A DNA stretch of 36,301 nucleotides, taken from Syntrophothermus sp. DTU052. Its GTDB lineage: Bacteria > Bacillota > Syntrophomonadia > Syntrophomonadales > DTU052. Below the pieces are notes generated by a model. The model was not told the origin of the DNA and ran no database searches. It saw only the letters and a program-made list of their open reading frames with translations. A program made the position numbers and the translations under genes. This document shows positions 26,038-35,340 of this stretch, in pieces; the first letter of the stretch is position 1; every line of letters begins with the position of its first letter. Location of the stretch: NCBI GenBank assembly GCA_001512495.1, contig LFRU01000052.1:12439-48739 (forward strand), in the 5' to 3' direction.

Positions 26038-27738
26038 TCACCTTTTCAATAACCGATCCATTTCCGTTCTGTTTATGGTGTAACAGACCGGCCGACCGTG
26101 GGGACAGAAGTTGCGGTTTTCCGTAACCACCCACCTGCCGATTAACTCTGTTATCTCCCGCTCCTCCAGCCTCTGCCCTGCTTTCACCGCACCTTTGCAG
26201 GCCAGAATCTTTAAACCGCTGTCAAGAACGGCTTCCCCGGCCGGCAATTGATCCCGCCAGGCATCAAGGATCTCTATCAATGCTTCCACCTCACCCCCGA
26301 CCGTAATCGTTGGCATGGAACGCACAACAACCGTCCTTTCTCCCAACTTGTCCAGGTGATAGCCCAACTCTGCAAGAGATTCCCTGCGGGATTCAACCAG
26401 CATAAGCAGATCCGGCGGAAGCTCTACCGCGACCGGAACTGCCAATTCCTGGGATAACCTCTCCGCCGAGTTCTCTTTCAAGTGGTTGTACAGCAACCTT
26501 TCATGGGCAGCATGCTGATCTATTATGCCTAAATCACCGTCGATCTCACAAATAAGGTAGGAGTCCTGCCACTGACCGTACACCTTAATGGAAGGCGTTC
26601 CGTCATCCGGGGCGTCGAACAACAGCAAATCTCCGCTTACAACCGGTTGAGCCCGGTAATCGTTGCTGTGCGTTATGTGAGGGGATGAAAAGGATGTCCC
26701 TACCTCTGATGTCTGCTCATGATGGGGATATCTCTCTCCCGCCGTATCCGGGTTGGCGATCTTTAACAGTTCTTGTCGCACCGCGGTCTTCAAGGCCATA
26801 TAGACCGTTTTCTCATCGCTAAAGCGGACCTCTGTCTTTTGGGGATGGACGTTAACATCAACCTGTTCCGGGGGTATCGTCAGAAATATAATCCCTACCG
26901 GGCGTTCTTGGCTCAAGAGCATTCCCCGGTAAGCATCTTCTAAGGAAGCCGACAGCATCGGATTTCTCACCACTCGAGAGTTAACGGCGAAAATCTGCCC
27001 CTTCCGGTTCTTGCGCGTAAGGTCCGGCCGGCCAATAAGGCCGCTGACCATTATATCACCATACTGAAGCTGGACATCCAGGAGCCGGCGGGAGAAATCC
27101 CTGCCGAAAATGGCCAAGGCCACCTCCCACAGATCGCCATTCCCGCTGGTCATAAACACCTGTCGGTGCTCATTACGGAAACAAAAGCTGATTTCCGGGT
27201 GGGTGAGGGCCAGCCTGACTACAGTATCATAGACGTGATTGCCTTCTGTTACTGAAGATTTTAGGAATTTACGGCGCGCCGGGGTATTGTAGAAAAGGTT
27301 TCTCACAATAACGGTGGTTCCCGGTGGCACCGGTGCCGCTTGACATGAGACCATTTGTCCCCCTTCGACCCGAATACAATGGCCTCCATCCCCCGCATTG
27401 CTGTGTAACTCTACCTGGGATACCGCCGCAATACTGGAAAGTGCTTCCCCTCGAAAGCCCATGCTTTCTATGGAAAGGAGGTCATCCTCGGTTTCCAATT
27501 TGCTGGTAGCATGGCGGGCAAAGGCCATTACTAAATCGCCCTCTTCGATTCCCGCACCGTTGTCAGATACCTGTATGTAATCGATTCCCCCGTTCCTGAT
27601 TTCGATTTCCAGGTAGGTACTGCCGGCATCGATAGCGTTTTCCAGAAGCTCCTTAACTACCGAAGCCGGTCGTTCAACAACTTCCCCGGCGGCAATCTTG
27701 TCGATCAGGTGTCTATCCAGCAGTTTAATCTTGCTCAA
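26038..27738 (-). CDS. mutL: DNA mismatch repair protein MutL
   Basis: IKLLDRHLIDKIAAGEVVERPASVVKELLENAIDAGS, DNGAGI, ATSKL, GFRGEALSSI; C-terminal DQHAAHERLLY and ACKGAVKAGQ. Start assigned to TTG at 27738 with upstream AAGGAAA. Confidence 0.96.
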   Translation of the reverse strand: MSKIKLLDRHLIDKIAAGEVVERPASVVKELLENAIDAGSTYLEIEIRNGGIDYIQVSDNGAGIEEGDLVMAFARHATSKLETEDDLLSIESMGFRGEALSSIAAVSQVELHSNAGDGGHCIRVEGGQMVSCQAAPVPPGTTVIVRNLFYNTPARRKFLKSSVTEGNHVYDTVVRLALTHPEISFCFRNEHRQVFMTSGNGDLWEVALAIFGRDFSRRLLDVQLQYGDIMVSGLIGRPDLTRKNRKGQIFAVNSRVVRNPMLSASLEDAYRGMLLSQERPVGIIFLTIPPEQVDVNVHPQKTEVRFSDEKTVYMALKTAVRQELLKIANPDTAGERYPHHEQTSEVGTSFSSPHITHSNDYRAQPVVSGDLLLFDAPDDGTPSIKVYGQWQDSYLICEIDGDLGIIDQHAAHERLLYNHLKENSAERLSQELAVPVAVELPPDLLMLVESRRESLAELGYHLDKLGERTVVVRSMPTITVGGEVEALIEILDAWRDQLPAGEAVLDSGLKILACKGAVKAGQRLEEREITELIGRWVVTENRNFCPHGRPVCYTINRTEMDRLLKR

Positions 27739-29083
27739 TTTTGATTTCCTTCCCCGCTGTGCAGTCATAGCGCAGAAAATGGTCACTATGTTTGTCCTGC
27801 AGGTAGATGTAATCATGCTGACTATGCCTCTTCTTCATTGCCTCATAGAGCTCGTTGCCCTCTTGAACGCATGTACGGCAGGCCTGCCATGGTATGCTTA
27901 AACAGTAGACCCGGTTGTCAAAACCATTGTGGAAGCGGGCATGGGAGTCTATTGTCAAATAGCCAGGGCAGTCCGGGCATAGACGCAGGGTTTCCATCTG
28001 CTGTTCATGGATGTTATCAGTATCGTAGTATATGGATTTATGTTTCTGGTAAAACTTTTCTCTGGTATTGCGGGCGGCTTCCAGTAGCTTGTCGCGGTTT
28101 CTCCAGGTCTTTCGCAGGGATCCAATAATCTGCTTGATGACCTCCATTCTCATTCTGCTCTCCTGGGCGAGACCCGGTTCATAGTCCGGTTCATGCAGGT
28201 ACTGGAAATCGATTCCGGCCATAGCCATGATAATTCCCATATTAATGTAGGGCAGAGCTGTTTCCACTGAATAGCCTCCCTCGAGCACCGCAATATCCGG
28301 AGCCAGGCGTCGGTTAAGCTCGGCATACCCACGAGCGGTAAATCTCATATTGGCCAGAGGATCGGAATAATGGTTATCCTGCCCGGCTGAGTTGATCACC
28401 AGTTCCGGTTTGAACTCTCTCAGAACCGGTAAGACCAAATTATCCAGAACGTAAAGAATCCCCTGATCGCCGGTCCCGGGGGGCAGAGGAATGTTCAACG
28501 TATAACCCTGGGCCAGTGGGCCGCCGATCTCATCGATGAAGCCGGTGCCGGGATACAGGGTGCGCCCGTCCTGGTGGAAAGAAATGAAAAGGACGTCGGG
28601 ATCGTGCCAGAATATCTCCTGGGTCCCGTCGCCATGATGAACATCAGTGTCGACAATAGCGATCCGTTTTACATTATAATGGTGCCGCAGGTAATCCACC
28701 ATTATGGCCTCGTTGTTGATGTTGCAAAACCCCCGGTTCCCGTGGGAAACCCGCATTGCGTGATGGCCGGGAGGGCGTACCAGGGCAAACCCGTTCCTGA
28801 TCTCCCCCCGCATCAAGGCATCAGCGATGGTAAGAGCACCACCACAGGATATGCGGTGGGCATCGGTTGCCTGTTCCCGCACAGTGGGTACACAGAAGTG
28901 GGTGCGAGCCACATCCTTGTCGGCGGCCATTTGCGGCTGGTATTCAGTAATCTGGTGGAGGTCCATTATACCTTCCTCAAATATCTGGTCCCTGGTATAA
29001 AGCAATCGCTCCTCCCGTTCAGGATGGGTGGGTGATATTGCCCAGTCAAAAGCCGGAAAGAATACTAAACCGGTTGGTTTCAT
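27725..29083 (-). CDS. Histone-deacetylase/AcuC-family hydrolase with extra Cys-rich C-terminal tail
   Basis: RPPGHHAM, DTDVHHGDGTQEIFW, VINSAGQDNHYSDPLANM motifs of class II-like deacetylases; tail carries CPDC, a lone Cys and CRTC. Confidence 0.9.
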   Translation of the reverse strand: MKPTGLVFFPAFDWAISPTHPEREERLLYTRDQIFEEGIMDLHQITEYQPQMAADKDVARTHFCVPTVREQATDAHRISCGGALTIADALMRGEIRNGFALVRPPGHHAMRVSHGNRGFCNINNEAIMVDYLRHHYNVKRIAIVDTDVHHGDGTQEIFWHDPDVLFISFHQDGRTLYPGTGFIDEIGGPLAQGYTLNIPLPPGTGDQGILYVLDNLVLPVLREFKPELVINSAGQDNHYSDPLANMRFTARGYAELNRRLAPDIAVLEGGYSVETALPYINMGIIMAMAGIDFQYLHEPDYEPGLAQESRMRMEVIKQIIGSLRKTWRNRDKLLEAARNTREKFYQKHKSIYYDTDNIHEQQMETLRLCPDCPGYLTIDSHARFHNGFDNRVYCLSIPWQACRTCVQEGNELYEAMKKRHSQHDYIYLQDKHSDHFLRYDCTAGKEIKIEQD

Positions 29084-30762
29084 GTTTTCACCCCCTTAAA
29101 GCCCTTGATCACGCCGGGTGATATGGTTATTCCCACATCAAATATGCGACCGGAAGTAGACCAACCCCGGATGACGTTAAACTGTTCCTCGAGGAAGAAC
29201 TCCCGCTCGCAAAAATAATCAACCATCCCCTTCTCCTCAGTCAAGACCCTGAGTTCCTTTTCGCCCAATTCCTTAATATCTCTCATCTGGATCCGGCTGA
29301 GATCAGGAAGCTTTTTTACCTTGCCATCTGTACTGTAGGTGCCGGTTTGGGTGTCGGCATGAAGTGTTATCTGCAGAGTCGGCCGGGCCACAACAGCTCC
29401 CAGGGCATTGCCCACAGTTGAAAGCCGGTTTACAAATCCCTGGCATCCCATTCGGGAAGCCAACCGCGGAATAACGGCGGAGGCAGGTGCACCAATGCCA
29501 ACTACCCGTTCCAGTTTGACCCGGCGCCGGTTTACTATCTCCCAGACCCTGTAGGCAGGCTCCTGCTCCCAGCTGCGCATCATCTCCCTTATGTTCTGGC
29601 AGAGTATATCTATGAATTCTTGAACTACCGCTTCGGCCAGGTCGGCAACCTTGGTCTCATCCTCAACCAGACTGGCCACCGCCCGGTAGGATAGGTCGAC
29701 ATCGCCCAGCTTGCCTCCCTCCAGGAGGTTGAATGCATCTGTGGGGGTGGGTACGGGGCCGCCGAAACAGGCAGCGTCTCCCTGCCGGTCGGGTCCGATG
29801 GTAAGCTTACCTCCCTGCAGCCTGACGACACTGTCGCCGCCAAGAGCCACGGATCTCACTGCCAGAGCCTTTACATGGGTATACCGTCCCCCAAGCTTGG
29901 CACCTTTGGAGGCGTGCAGCGGTTCACCCTGCAGAATAAATGACAGATCGGTTGTAGTTCCGCCAATATCTACCACCACCGAAGTCATGTCATCCATAGT
30001 CAGGGCGAAAGCTCCCATAGTGCTGGCCGCCGGACCAGAAAAGGCTGTTTGACACGGCATGTGGCGGGATGCATCCAAGCTCATGGTGCCGCCGTCCGCC
30101 TTCATTATCTCGATGGGCACCAAAATGCCGCGGGCTCTCAATACCTTCTCTATCTCATCGGCAAAGTGCGACCAATGGTCCCGAGTGATAAGAGTATAAT
30201 AGGTTGTAATCGCACGGCGCGGGAAATTAAGTTCTCCTGATATCTGGTGACCCATCAGGATGTCCAGATCGGAGTATTCATTATATAGTATCGAGGCCAC
30301 CTGCTCTTCCTGTGAGGGATTGCGCTGAGAAAACTTACCCACCACTGCCACCTTCTTGATCCCGGCCCGTTTTATCACCCGAGCTGTTTCCCGCACTTCG
30401 CTGCGGCTGACCGGAGCGATCTCTCTTCCCCGAAAATCAATTCCACCCTGCAGTACGAAGTAATTATCCGCCAAACGCAATTCGTAAGGATTAAGGCCGG
30501 GTCCGGGTATGACTACCAGAGCGGCCTTTTCCAGTTGACCGGTTGCCAGGAGATTGGTTATCAGGGTAGTGCTAAGAACGATACGCTCAACTTCTTGGCC
30601 TGATCCCTCTGTCAAAAGATCATCGATTACGACCTCAATCGTATCCTGTAAGCGCTTGGTATTGGTAGGCCGCTTACACCACCTGACAATCTCACCGTTG
30701 TCCAAAACCACCCCATCGGTGAAGGTACCACCTACATCAATGCCAACCAGCATAGAAGTCAC
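29080..30762 (-). CDS. Hydantoinase/oxoprolinase (HyuA-like, ATP-binding) family protein
   Basis: LVGIDVGGTFTDGVVLD N-terminus, DGGTMSLDASRHMPCQTAFSGPAASTMGAF, VVVDIGGTTTDLSFI. Confidence 0.92.
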   Translation of the reverse strand: MTSMLVGIDVGGTFTDGVVLDNGEIVRWCKRPTNTKRLQDTIEVVIDDLLTEGSGQEVERIVLSTTLITNLLATGQLEKAALVVIPGPGLNPYELRLADNYFVLQGGIDFRGREIAPVSRSEVRETARVIKRAGIKKVAVVGKFSQRNPSQEEQVASILYNEYSDLDILMGHQISGELNFPRRAITTYYTLITRDHWSHFADEIEKVLRARGILVPIEIMKADGGTMSLDASRHMPCQTAFSGPAASTMGAFALTMDDMTSVVVDIGGTTTDLSFILQGEPLHASKGAKLGGRYTHVKALAVRSVALGGDSVVRLQGGKLTIGPDRQGDAACFGGPVPTPTDAFNLLEGGKLGDVDLSYRAVASLVEDETKVADLAEAVVQEFIDILCQNIREMMRSWEQEPAYRVWEIVNRRRVKLERVVGIGAPASAVIPRLASRMGCQGFVNRLSTVGNALGAVVARPTLQITLHADTQTGTYSTDGKVKKLPDLSRIQMRDIKELGEKELRVLTEEKGMVDYFCEREFFLEEQFNVIRGWSTSGRIFDVGITISPGVIKGFKGVKT

Positions 30763-33347
30763 CTCCTTGTCCGTATCCGCTGCCTATCCGAAGGGCCAAG
30801 CATCTGCTGCCATTCATGGATCAGGTTAAGCGCTTCCAGTGGCGTCAGGCTATTAATATCCACAGATTTAATGGCATCGATAACCGGATCTTCCTCATCT
30901 CCAAAGAGACACAATTGTAGCGGAACCGGTTTGGGATTCTTAATTTCCAGGGTATCCAGTATCTGTTCCGCCCGTTGGGTAACCGCCGGGGGAAGTCCCG
31001 CCAGCTTGGCCACGTAAATTCCATAACTCTTATCCGCTTTCCCCGGCAGCACCTTGCGCAGGAATATAACATCATCCCCGCTTTCTTTTACCGAAACACA
31101 CAGATTAAAAACCGCCGGGAACTTGTCCAGATCCGTCAATTCGTGATAATGAGTGGCAAACAAGACCCGAATACCCTCTATGTTTACCAGGTATTCGGCC
31201 AGGGCGCGGGCAATGCTCATGCCGTCATAGGTGCTGGTTCCGCGACCCACCTCGTCCAGGATAATCAGGCTGCGAGAGGTAGCATTTCTGAGTATATTGG
31301 CCACCTCATTCATCTCCACCATAAAAGTGCTCTTTCCGGTGCTGATATCGTCACTTGCTCCCACGCGGGTAAAAATATGATCTGCCAGGCCGATTTCGGC
31401 TTCTTCTGCCGGTACGAAACTTCCCATCTGGGCCATGATCACAATTAAGGCTACCTGGCGCAAAAACGTACTCTTCCCCCCCATATTGGGACCGGTGACA
31501 ATACCTATCCTGGATCCTCCCGGGTCGAGTTCGGCATCGTTGGGGATGAACCTGGCTCTGCCCAGGTATTGCTCCACCACCGGATGCCTGCCACCCCGGA
31601 TGCGTATCGGCCCGGACGTATTAACCAATGGACGGTTGTAGCGGTTTTCAAAGGCTACCTGGGCTAATGAAGCCAGAGTGTCTATCTGAGCGATCTGCTG
31701 GGATAATTTCTGGATATCTTCGATATGATTCTGCAGTGACTGTCTTATACTGGTGAACAACTCCTGTTCCAGGGCAATTAAACGTTCTTTCGCTCCCAGG
31801 ACTTCATTCTCGTAGCTTTTCAATTCTTCGGTTATGTAACGTTCCGCATTAACCAGGGTCTGTTTTCGTATGTAATCGGCGGGCACCTGACTCAGGTTAG
31901 CCTTGGTTACTTCCAGGTAATAACCGAAAACCCGGTTGAATCCGACCTTCAATGATTTTATCCCGGTACGTTCCTTCTCAGCCTGTTCATAGTCGAGCAG
32001 CCACTTTTCACCCTTAAAGGCAATCTGGCGGAGTCTATCCACTTCCGGATGGTAACCTTCTTTTATTGTACCACCCTCACGCAAATTGGCCGGAGCGTTG
32101 TCGTCGATAGCACTCGCAATTAGTTCCCGGGTCGTTACCATCTCGTTCAGGTTGAAAAGCTCGCTCAACATTCGACTCCGGAGTTCGCTCCCCATTTTCT
32201 TCAGAAATGGTATCTCCTGCAGTGATGTCTTAAGCGCCAGGAGTTCCCGGGGATTGGCTACCCCTGCTCCGATCTTGCCGACAATCCTCTCGATATCACG
32301 AACCCTCTGCAGAACCGACTGCAGCTCTTCACGATATTCGCGCCGTTCCAGCAGCTCTTCCACCGCATCCAGCCGGTCGTTGATCCGGCTGGTGTCCAGG
32401 AGGGGCTGTTCCAACCAGGCCCGCAGTTTCCTGCGGCCCATAGGTGAACGGGTGCGATCCAACACTGCCAGCAATGTGCCGTCCTGTTTGCCATCCCGTA
32501 GGTTGGCAGTCAGTTCAAGGTTACTGCGGCTGGCTCGGTCTAATCCCAGGAAGTCAGACATCCGGTATACATTTATACGCTGCAGTTGGTTCATGACCCC
32601 CTTCTGGGTCTCTTCTATGAATCCCAGCAGAGCCCCGGCGGCTGAAGATGCTTCCCGCCTTTCATTGAGCTGCTGTAGGGTCTGCAAATCGCGGCCGAAG
32701 TATTTTTCCAGCTTTTGATACGCTTTTTCCAGGGAAAAATGCTCGGGATCAGTTTCGGTAATCAAGATACAGGGGAACTCGTCTCCCAGTAGGCTTTGAA
32801 CCTCCTGGCTGCTCCACATAGGTACCAGGCACTCGGTCGGTCTGATCCGGGCGACCTCATCCATCAAGCCTGCACGTACACGGGTGCCCGATAATTGACA
32901 GGCTCCGAATTCTCCGGTGAGGAGATCCACATACGCCAATCCGGCCGTTTCTTCATTTAATACCAGCGCCGCCAGAAAGTTGTTGTCCTCTGTCAGCCAG
33001 GTTTCATCAAGGGCGGTACCCGGTGTCACCACCCGTGTTACCTCTCGCTGCACGATTCCTTTGGCCTGCCGGGGATCTTCCACCTGATCGCATATGGCCA
33101 CCCGGAATCCTCGATCCAGAAGCCGTTTTATATAGGTGTTGGCTGAATGATACGGTACTCCGCACATGGGAATCCTGTGCTGTCCACCTTCCCGGGCGGT
33201 AAGTACAATATCCAGCTCCCGGGATGCAACCTCCGCATCCTCAAAAAACATCTCATAAAAGTCTCCAAGCCTGAAAAAGAGTATGCAGTCGGCATACTCT
33301 TTTTTTATGCTCCGGTATTGTTCTATCATCGGAGTAAATCCGCTCAT
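30759..33347 (-). CDS. mutS: DNA mismatch repair protein MutS
   Basis: GDFYEMFFEDA (DNA-contacting FYE), GPNMGGKSTFLRQVALIVIMAQMG Walker A, STFMVEMNE, ILDEVGRGTSTYDGMSIA, FATHYHEL. Confidence 0.97.
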   Translation of the reverse strand: MSGFTPMIEQYRSIKKEYADCILFFRLGDFYEMFFEDAEVASRELDIVLTAREGGQHRIPMCGVPYHSANTYIKRLLDRGFRVAICDQVEDPRQAKGIVQREVTRVVTPGTALDETWLTEDNNFLAALVLNEETAGLAYVDLLTGEFGACQLSGTRVRAGLMDEVARIRPTECLVPMWSSQEVQSLLGDEFPCILITETDPEHFSLEKAYQKLEKYFGRDLQTLQQLNERREASSAAGALLGFIEETQKGVMNQLQRINVYRMSDFLGLDRASRSNLELTANLRDGKQDGTLLAVLDRTRSPMGRRKLRAWLEQPLLDTSRINDRLDAVEELLERREYREELQSVLQRVRDIERIVGKIGAGVANPRELLALKTSLQEIPFLKKMGSELRSRMLSELFNLNEMVTTRELIASAIDDNAPANLREGGTIKEGYHPEVDRLRQIAFKGEKWLLDYEQAEKERTGIKSLKVGFNRVFGYYLEVTKANLSQVPADYIRKQTLVNAERYITEELKSYENEVLGAKERLIALEQELFTSIRQSLQNHIEDIQKLSQQIAQIDTLASLAQVAFENRYNRPLVNTSGPIRIRGGRHPVVEQYLGRARFIPNDAELDPGGSRIGIVTGPNMGGKSTFLRQVALIVIMAQMGSFVPAEEAEIGLADHIFTRVGASDDISTGKSTFMVEMNEVANILRNATSRSLIILDEVGRGTSTYDGMSIARALAEYLVNIEGIRVLFATHYHELTDLDKFPAVFNLCVSVKESGDDVIFLRKVLPGKADKSYGIYVAKLAGLPPAVTQRAEQILDTLEIKNPKPVPLQLCLFGDEEDPVIDAIKSVDINSLTPLEALNLIHEWQQMLGPSDRQRIRTRR

Positions 33348-33400
33348 TCCGGTGCCTCCACGCCAGTGGTTGTCAATGTCTGCTACTGCTCTCCTGCCGG

Positions 33401-33784
33401 CTAGAAGCAGGAACTACCACAATCACCACAGCCGCCACCACAACCCGGGTTTCCGCTAATAGCCTGATCAAGAGCAAAGTAGACCCCATTCATGAGATTG
33501 TTAAACTTCTCATGCGCATCGAACAATCCTTTGATCAGAGGATTGTTGTACATTTTCTCCTCCAGATCATGAAGATATTTCTGCTCCTCATCGGGGATCT
33601 CCTGTCCGGCTTCCATCTTCTTGACCGCTTGGTCCCGAGCTTCCTGGAACTCCTGCAGCAAGGCCACCGCATCAGCATCCCTCATAACCTTGGATTGGCT
33701 CTCCTGAAAATTCTGATACTCTTCACATTCGGATATGGTAGTCCCCAGGTGATAGGCCATACTAATTATCTCCACACGATCCAT
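33401..33784 (-). CDS. YlbF/YmcA (RicA/RicF)-family protein with C-terminal Cys cluster
   Basis: LGTTISECEEYQNFQESQSKVMRDADAVALLQEFQEARDQAVKKMEAGQ resembles the YlbF/YmcA helical domain; ends GNPGCGGGCGDCGSSCF; located between miaB and mutS as in Bacillus ymcB-ymcA...mutS. Confidence 0.88.
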   Translation of the reverse strand: MDRVEIISMAYHLGTTISECEEYQNFQESQSKVMRDADAVALLQEFQEARDQAVKKMEAGQEIPDEEQKYLHDLEEKMYNNPLIKGLFDAHEKFNNLMNGVYFALDQAISGNPGCGGGCGDCGSSCF

Positions 33785-33788
33785 CTTA

Positions 33789-35174
33789 TTATATACCTCC
33801 TTGAATACTAGTTCTCTCTTTGAGTTTCATTTCCTGCCCCAGAGCTCCCTCCAGGTTAAAGGTTTTGGCCCTGGTTATCTTAACGGGTACCAGTTGACCG
33901 ATTATGGTTTCGGGACCATCGAAGATTACAATCCGGTTGCTGCGGGTACGCCCGGTAAGTTTTTGCGGGTTAGTCTTGCTTTTACCCTCCACCAGGACTT
34001 CGACTACCCGGTTTTCAAATCTTCGGTTAGCCTCCAAGGCCTGCCGGTACTGGACCTCATTCAAACGAAGCAGGCGCCGGTGCTTGATTTCTTGGGGTAC
34101 ATGGTTGGGCATGGAACAGGCCCGGGTCCCGGTACGCGGCGAGTACATAAATGTAAATGACGCATCAAACCCCACTTTTTTTACGGCGTCCAGTGTCTGT
34201 TCAAAGTCCTCTTCCTCTTCCCCGGGGAAACCAACGATCAGATCCGAAGTAATGGCTACCCCGGGTATTCTCTTTCTCATGTCTTCTGCCAGTTCAAAAT
34301 AATACTCCCTGGTGTAACCGCGGTTCATAAGTTTCAAGATCTTGTTACTTCCGGATTGAATAGGGGCGTGCACGTGTTCACATACCTTATCCAGGCTTCC
34401 GATAGTATCGATCAGCTTGGGAGTCATATCGCGGGGATGAGATGTGGTAAAACGCAGACGCCACAGTCCGTCGATCCCATTTGCTAAGGTCAAGAGGTCG
34501 GAAAAGTCTACCGGCTCACTCAAGCCCCGCCCGTAGGAATTCACATTCTGTCCTAAGAGGGTTACCTCCCTTACTCCTTCCTCCACCAGCTTTATGATTT
34601 CATCCAGTATATGTTGGGGAGACCGACTGCGCTCGTAACCGCGGGTATAAGGCACAATGCAGTAGGAACAGTAGTTGTTGCAGCCGTACATTATGTTTAC
34701 AAAAGCGCTGATGCCGGCCGCTCTTCGGCTGGGGAGGCTCTCCACCACCGCACCCGGTTTATCCCATACTTCAATGCAGGGCTCTGTCATTTCCGCCCCG
34801 CGCTGTAATAAAAACGGGAGTTGATGAATATTGTGGGTTCCGAAAACCAGGTCTACCCCCAGCCTCTTTAACCGGACCCTGACATCCGGCAACTGGGCCA
34901 TACATCCGCACAATGCCACCTTCATACGGGGGTTTTGGGCCTTAAGGCGCTTTATCTGTCCCAGTTTTCCGTACACCTTGTTTTCAGCTGAATGGCGAAC
35001 ACTGCAGGTATTAAGAACCACCAGATCAGCCTCTTCCAGCACCGGCGTTGGCTGGTAGCCGGATTGTTCAAGCAGACCGGCAATAATCTCGGAGTCCCGC
35101 TCGTTCATCTGGCAGCCATAAGTCTTTATATGATATTTTCCCCGCTCTTCTCTGGGATTTGTTTCTATCGACAA
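33789..35174 (-). CDS. miaB: tRNA-2-methylthio-N6-dimethylallyladenosine synthase MiaB
   Basis: HIKTYGCQMNERDSE, VALCGCMAQ, IMYGCNNYCSYCIVPYTRG radical-SAM CxxxCxxC, TRAM tail. Confidence 0.96.
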   Translation of the reverse strand: MSIETNPREERGKYHIKTYGCQMNERDSEIIAGLLEQSGYQPTPVLEEADLVVLNTCSVRHSAENKVYGKLGQIKRLKAQNPRMKVALCGCMAQLPDVRVRLKRLGVDLVFGTHNIHQLPFLLQRGAEMTEPCIEVWDKPGAVVESLPSRRAAGISAFVNIMYGCNNYCSYCIVPYTRGYERSRSPQHILDEIIKLVEEGVREVTLLGQNVNSYGRGLSEPVDFSDLLTLANGIDGLWRLRFTTSHPRDMTPKLIDTIGSLDKVCEHVHAPIQSGSNKILKLMNRGYTREYYFELAEDMRKRIPGVAITSDLIVGFPGEEEEDFEQTLDAVKKVGFDASFTFMYSPRTGTRACSMPNHVPQEIKHRRLLRLNEVQYRQALEANRRFENRVVEVLVEGKSKTNPQKLTGRTRSNRIVIFDGPETIIGQLVPVKITRAKTFNLEGALGQEMKLKERTSIQGGI

Positions 35175-35203
35175 TTAGTATCGGCTCCTCTTATTCTACA
35201 AAA

Positions 35204-35226
35204 TGCCTACAGCATAAAGCTGTAGG
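35204..35226 (-). terminator. Putative terminator downstream of the radical SAM gene
   Basis: GCCTACAGC-ataaa-GCTGTAGGC 9-bp perfect stem; minus strand continues ATTTTG. Confidence 0.65.
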
Positions 35227-35340
35227 CTTGTTACTCTTGGTTATTTCATCCCATCACTATCTGTGTTTGTATTTTTGTATTTTACACTATACAGTTAAAA
35301 TTACAAAATGAGTACGCGGTCATGATAATTGAAAAAGGGT

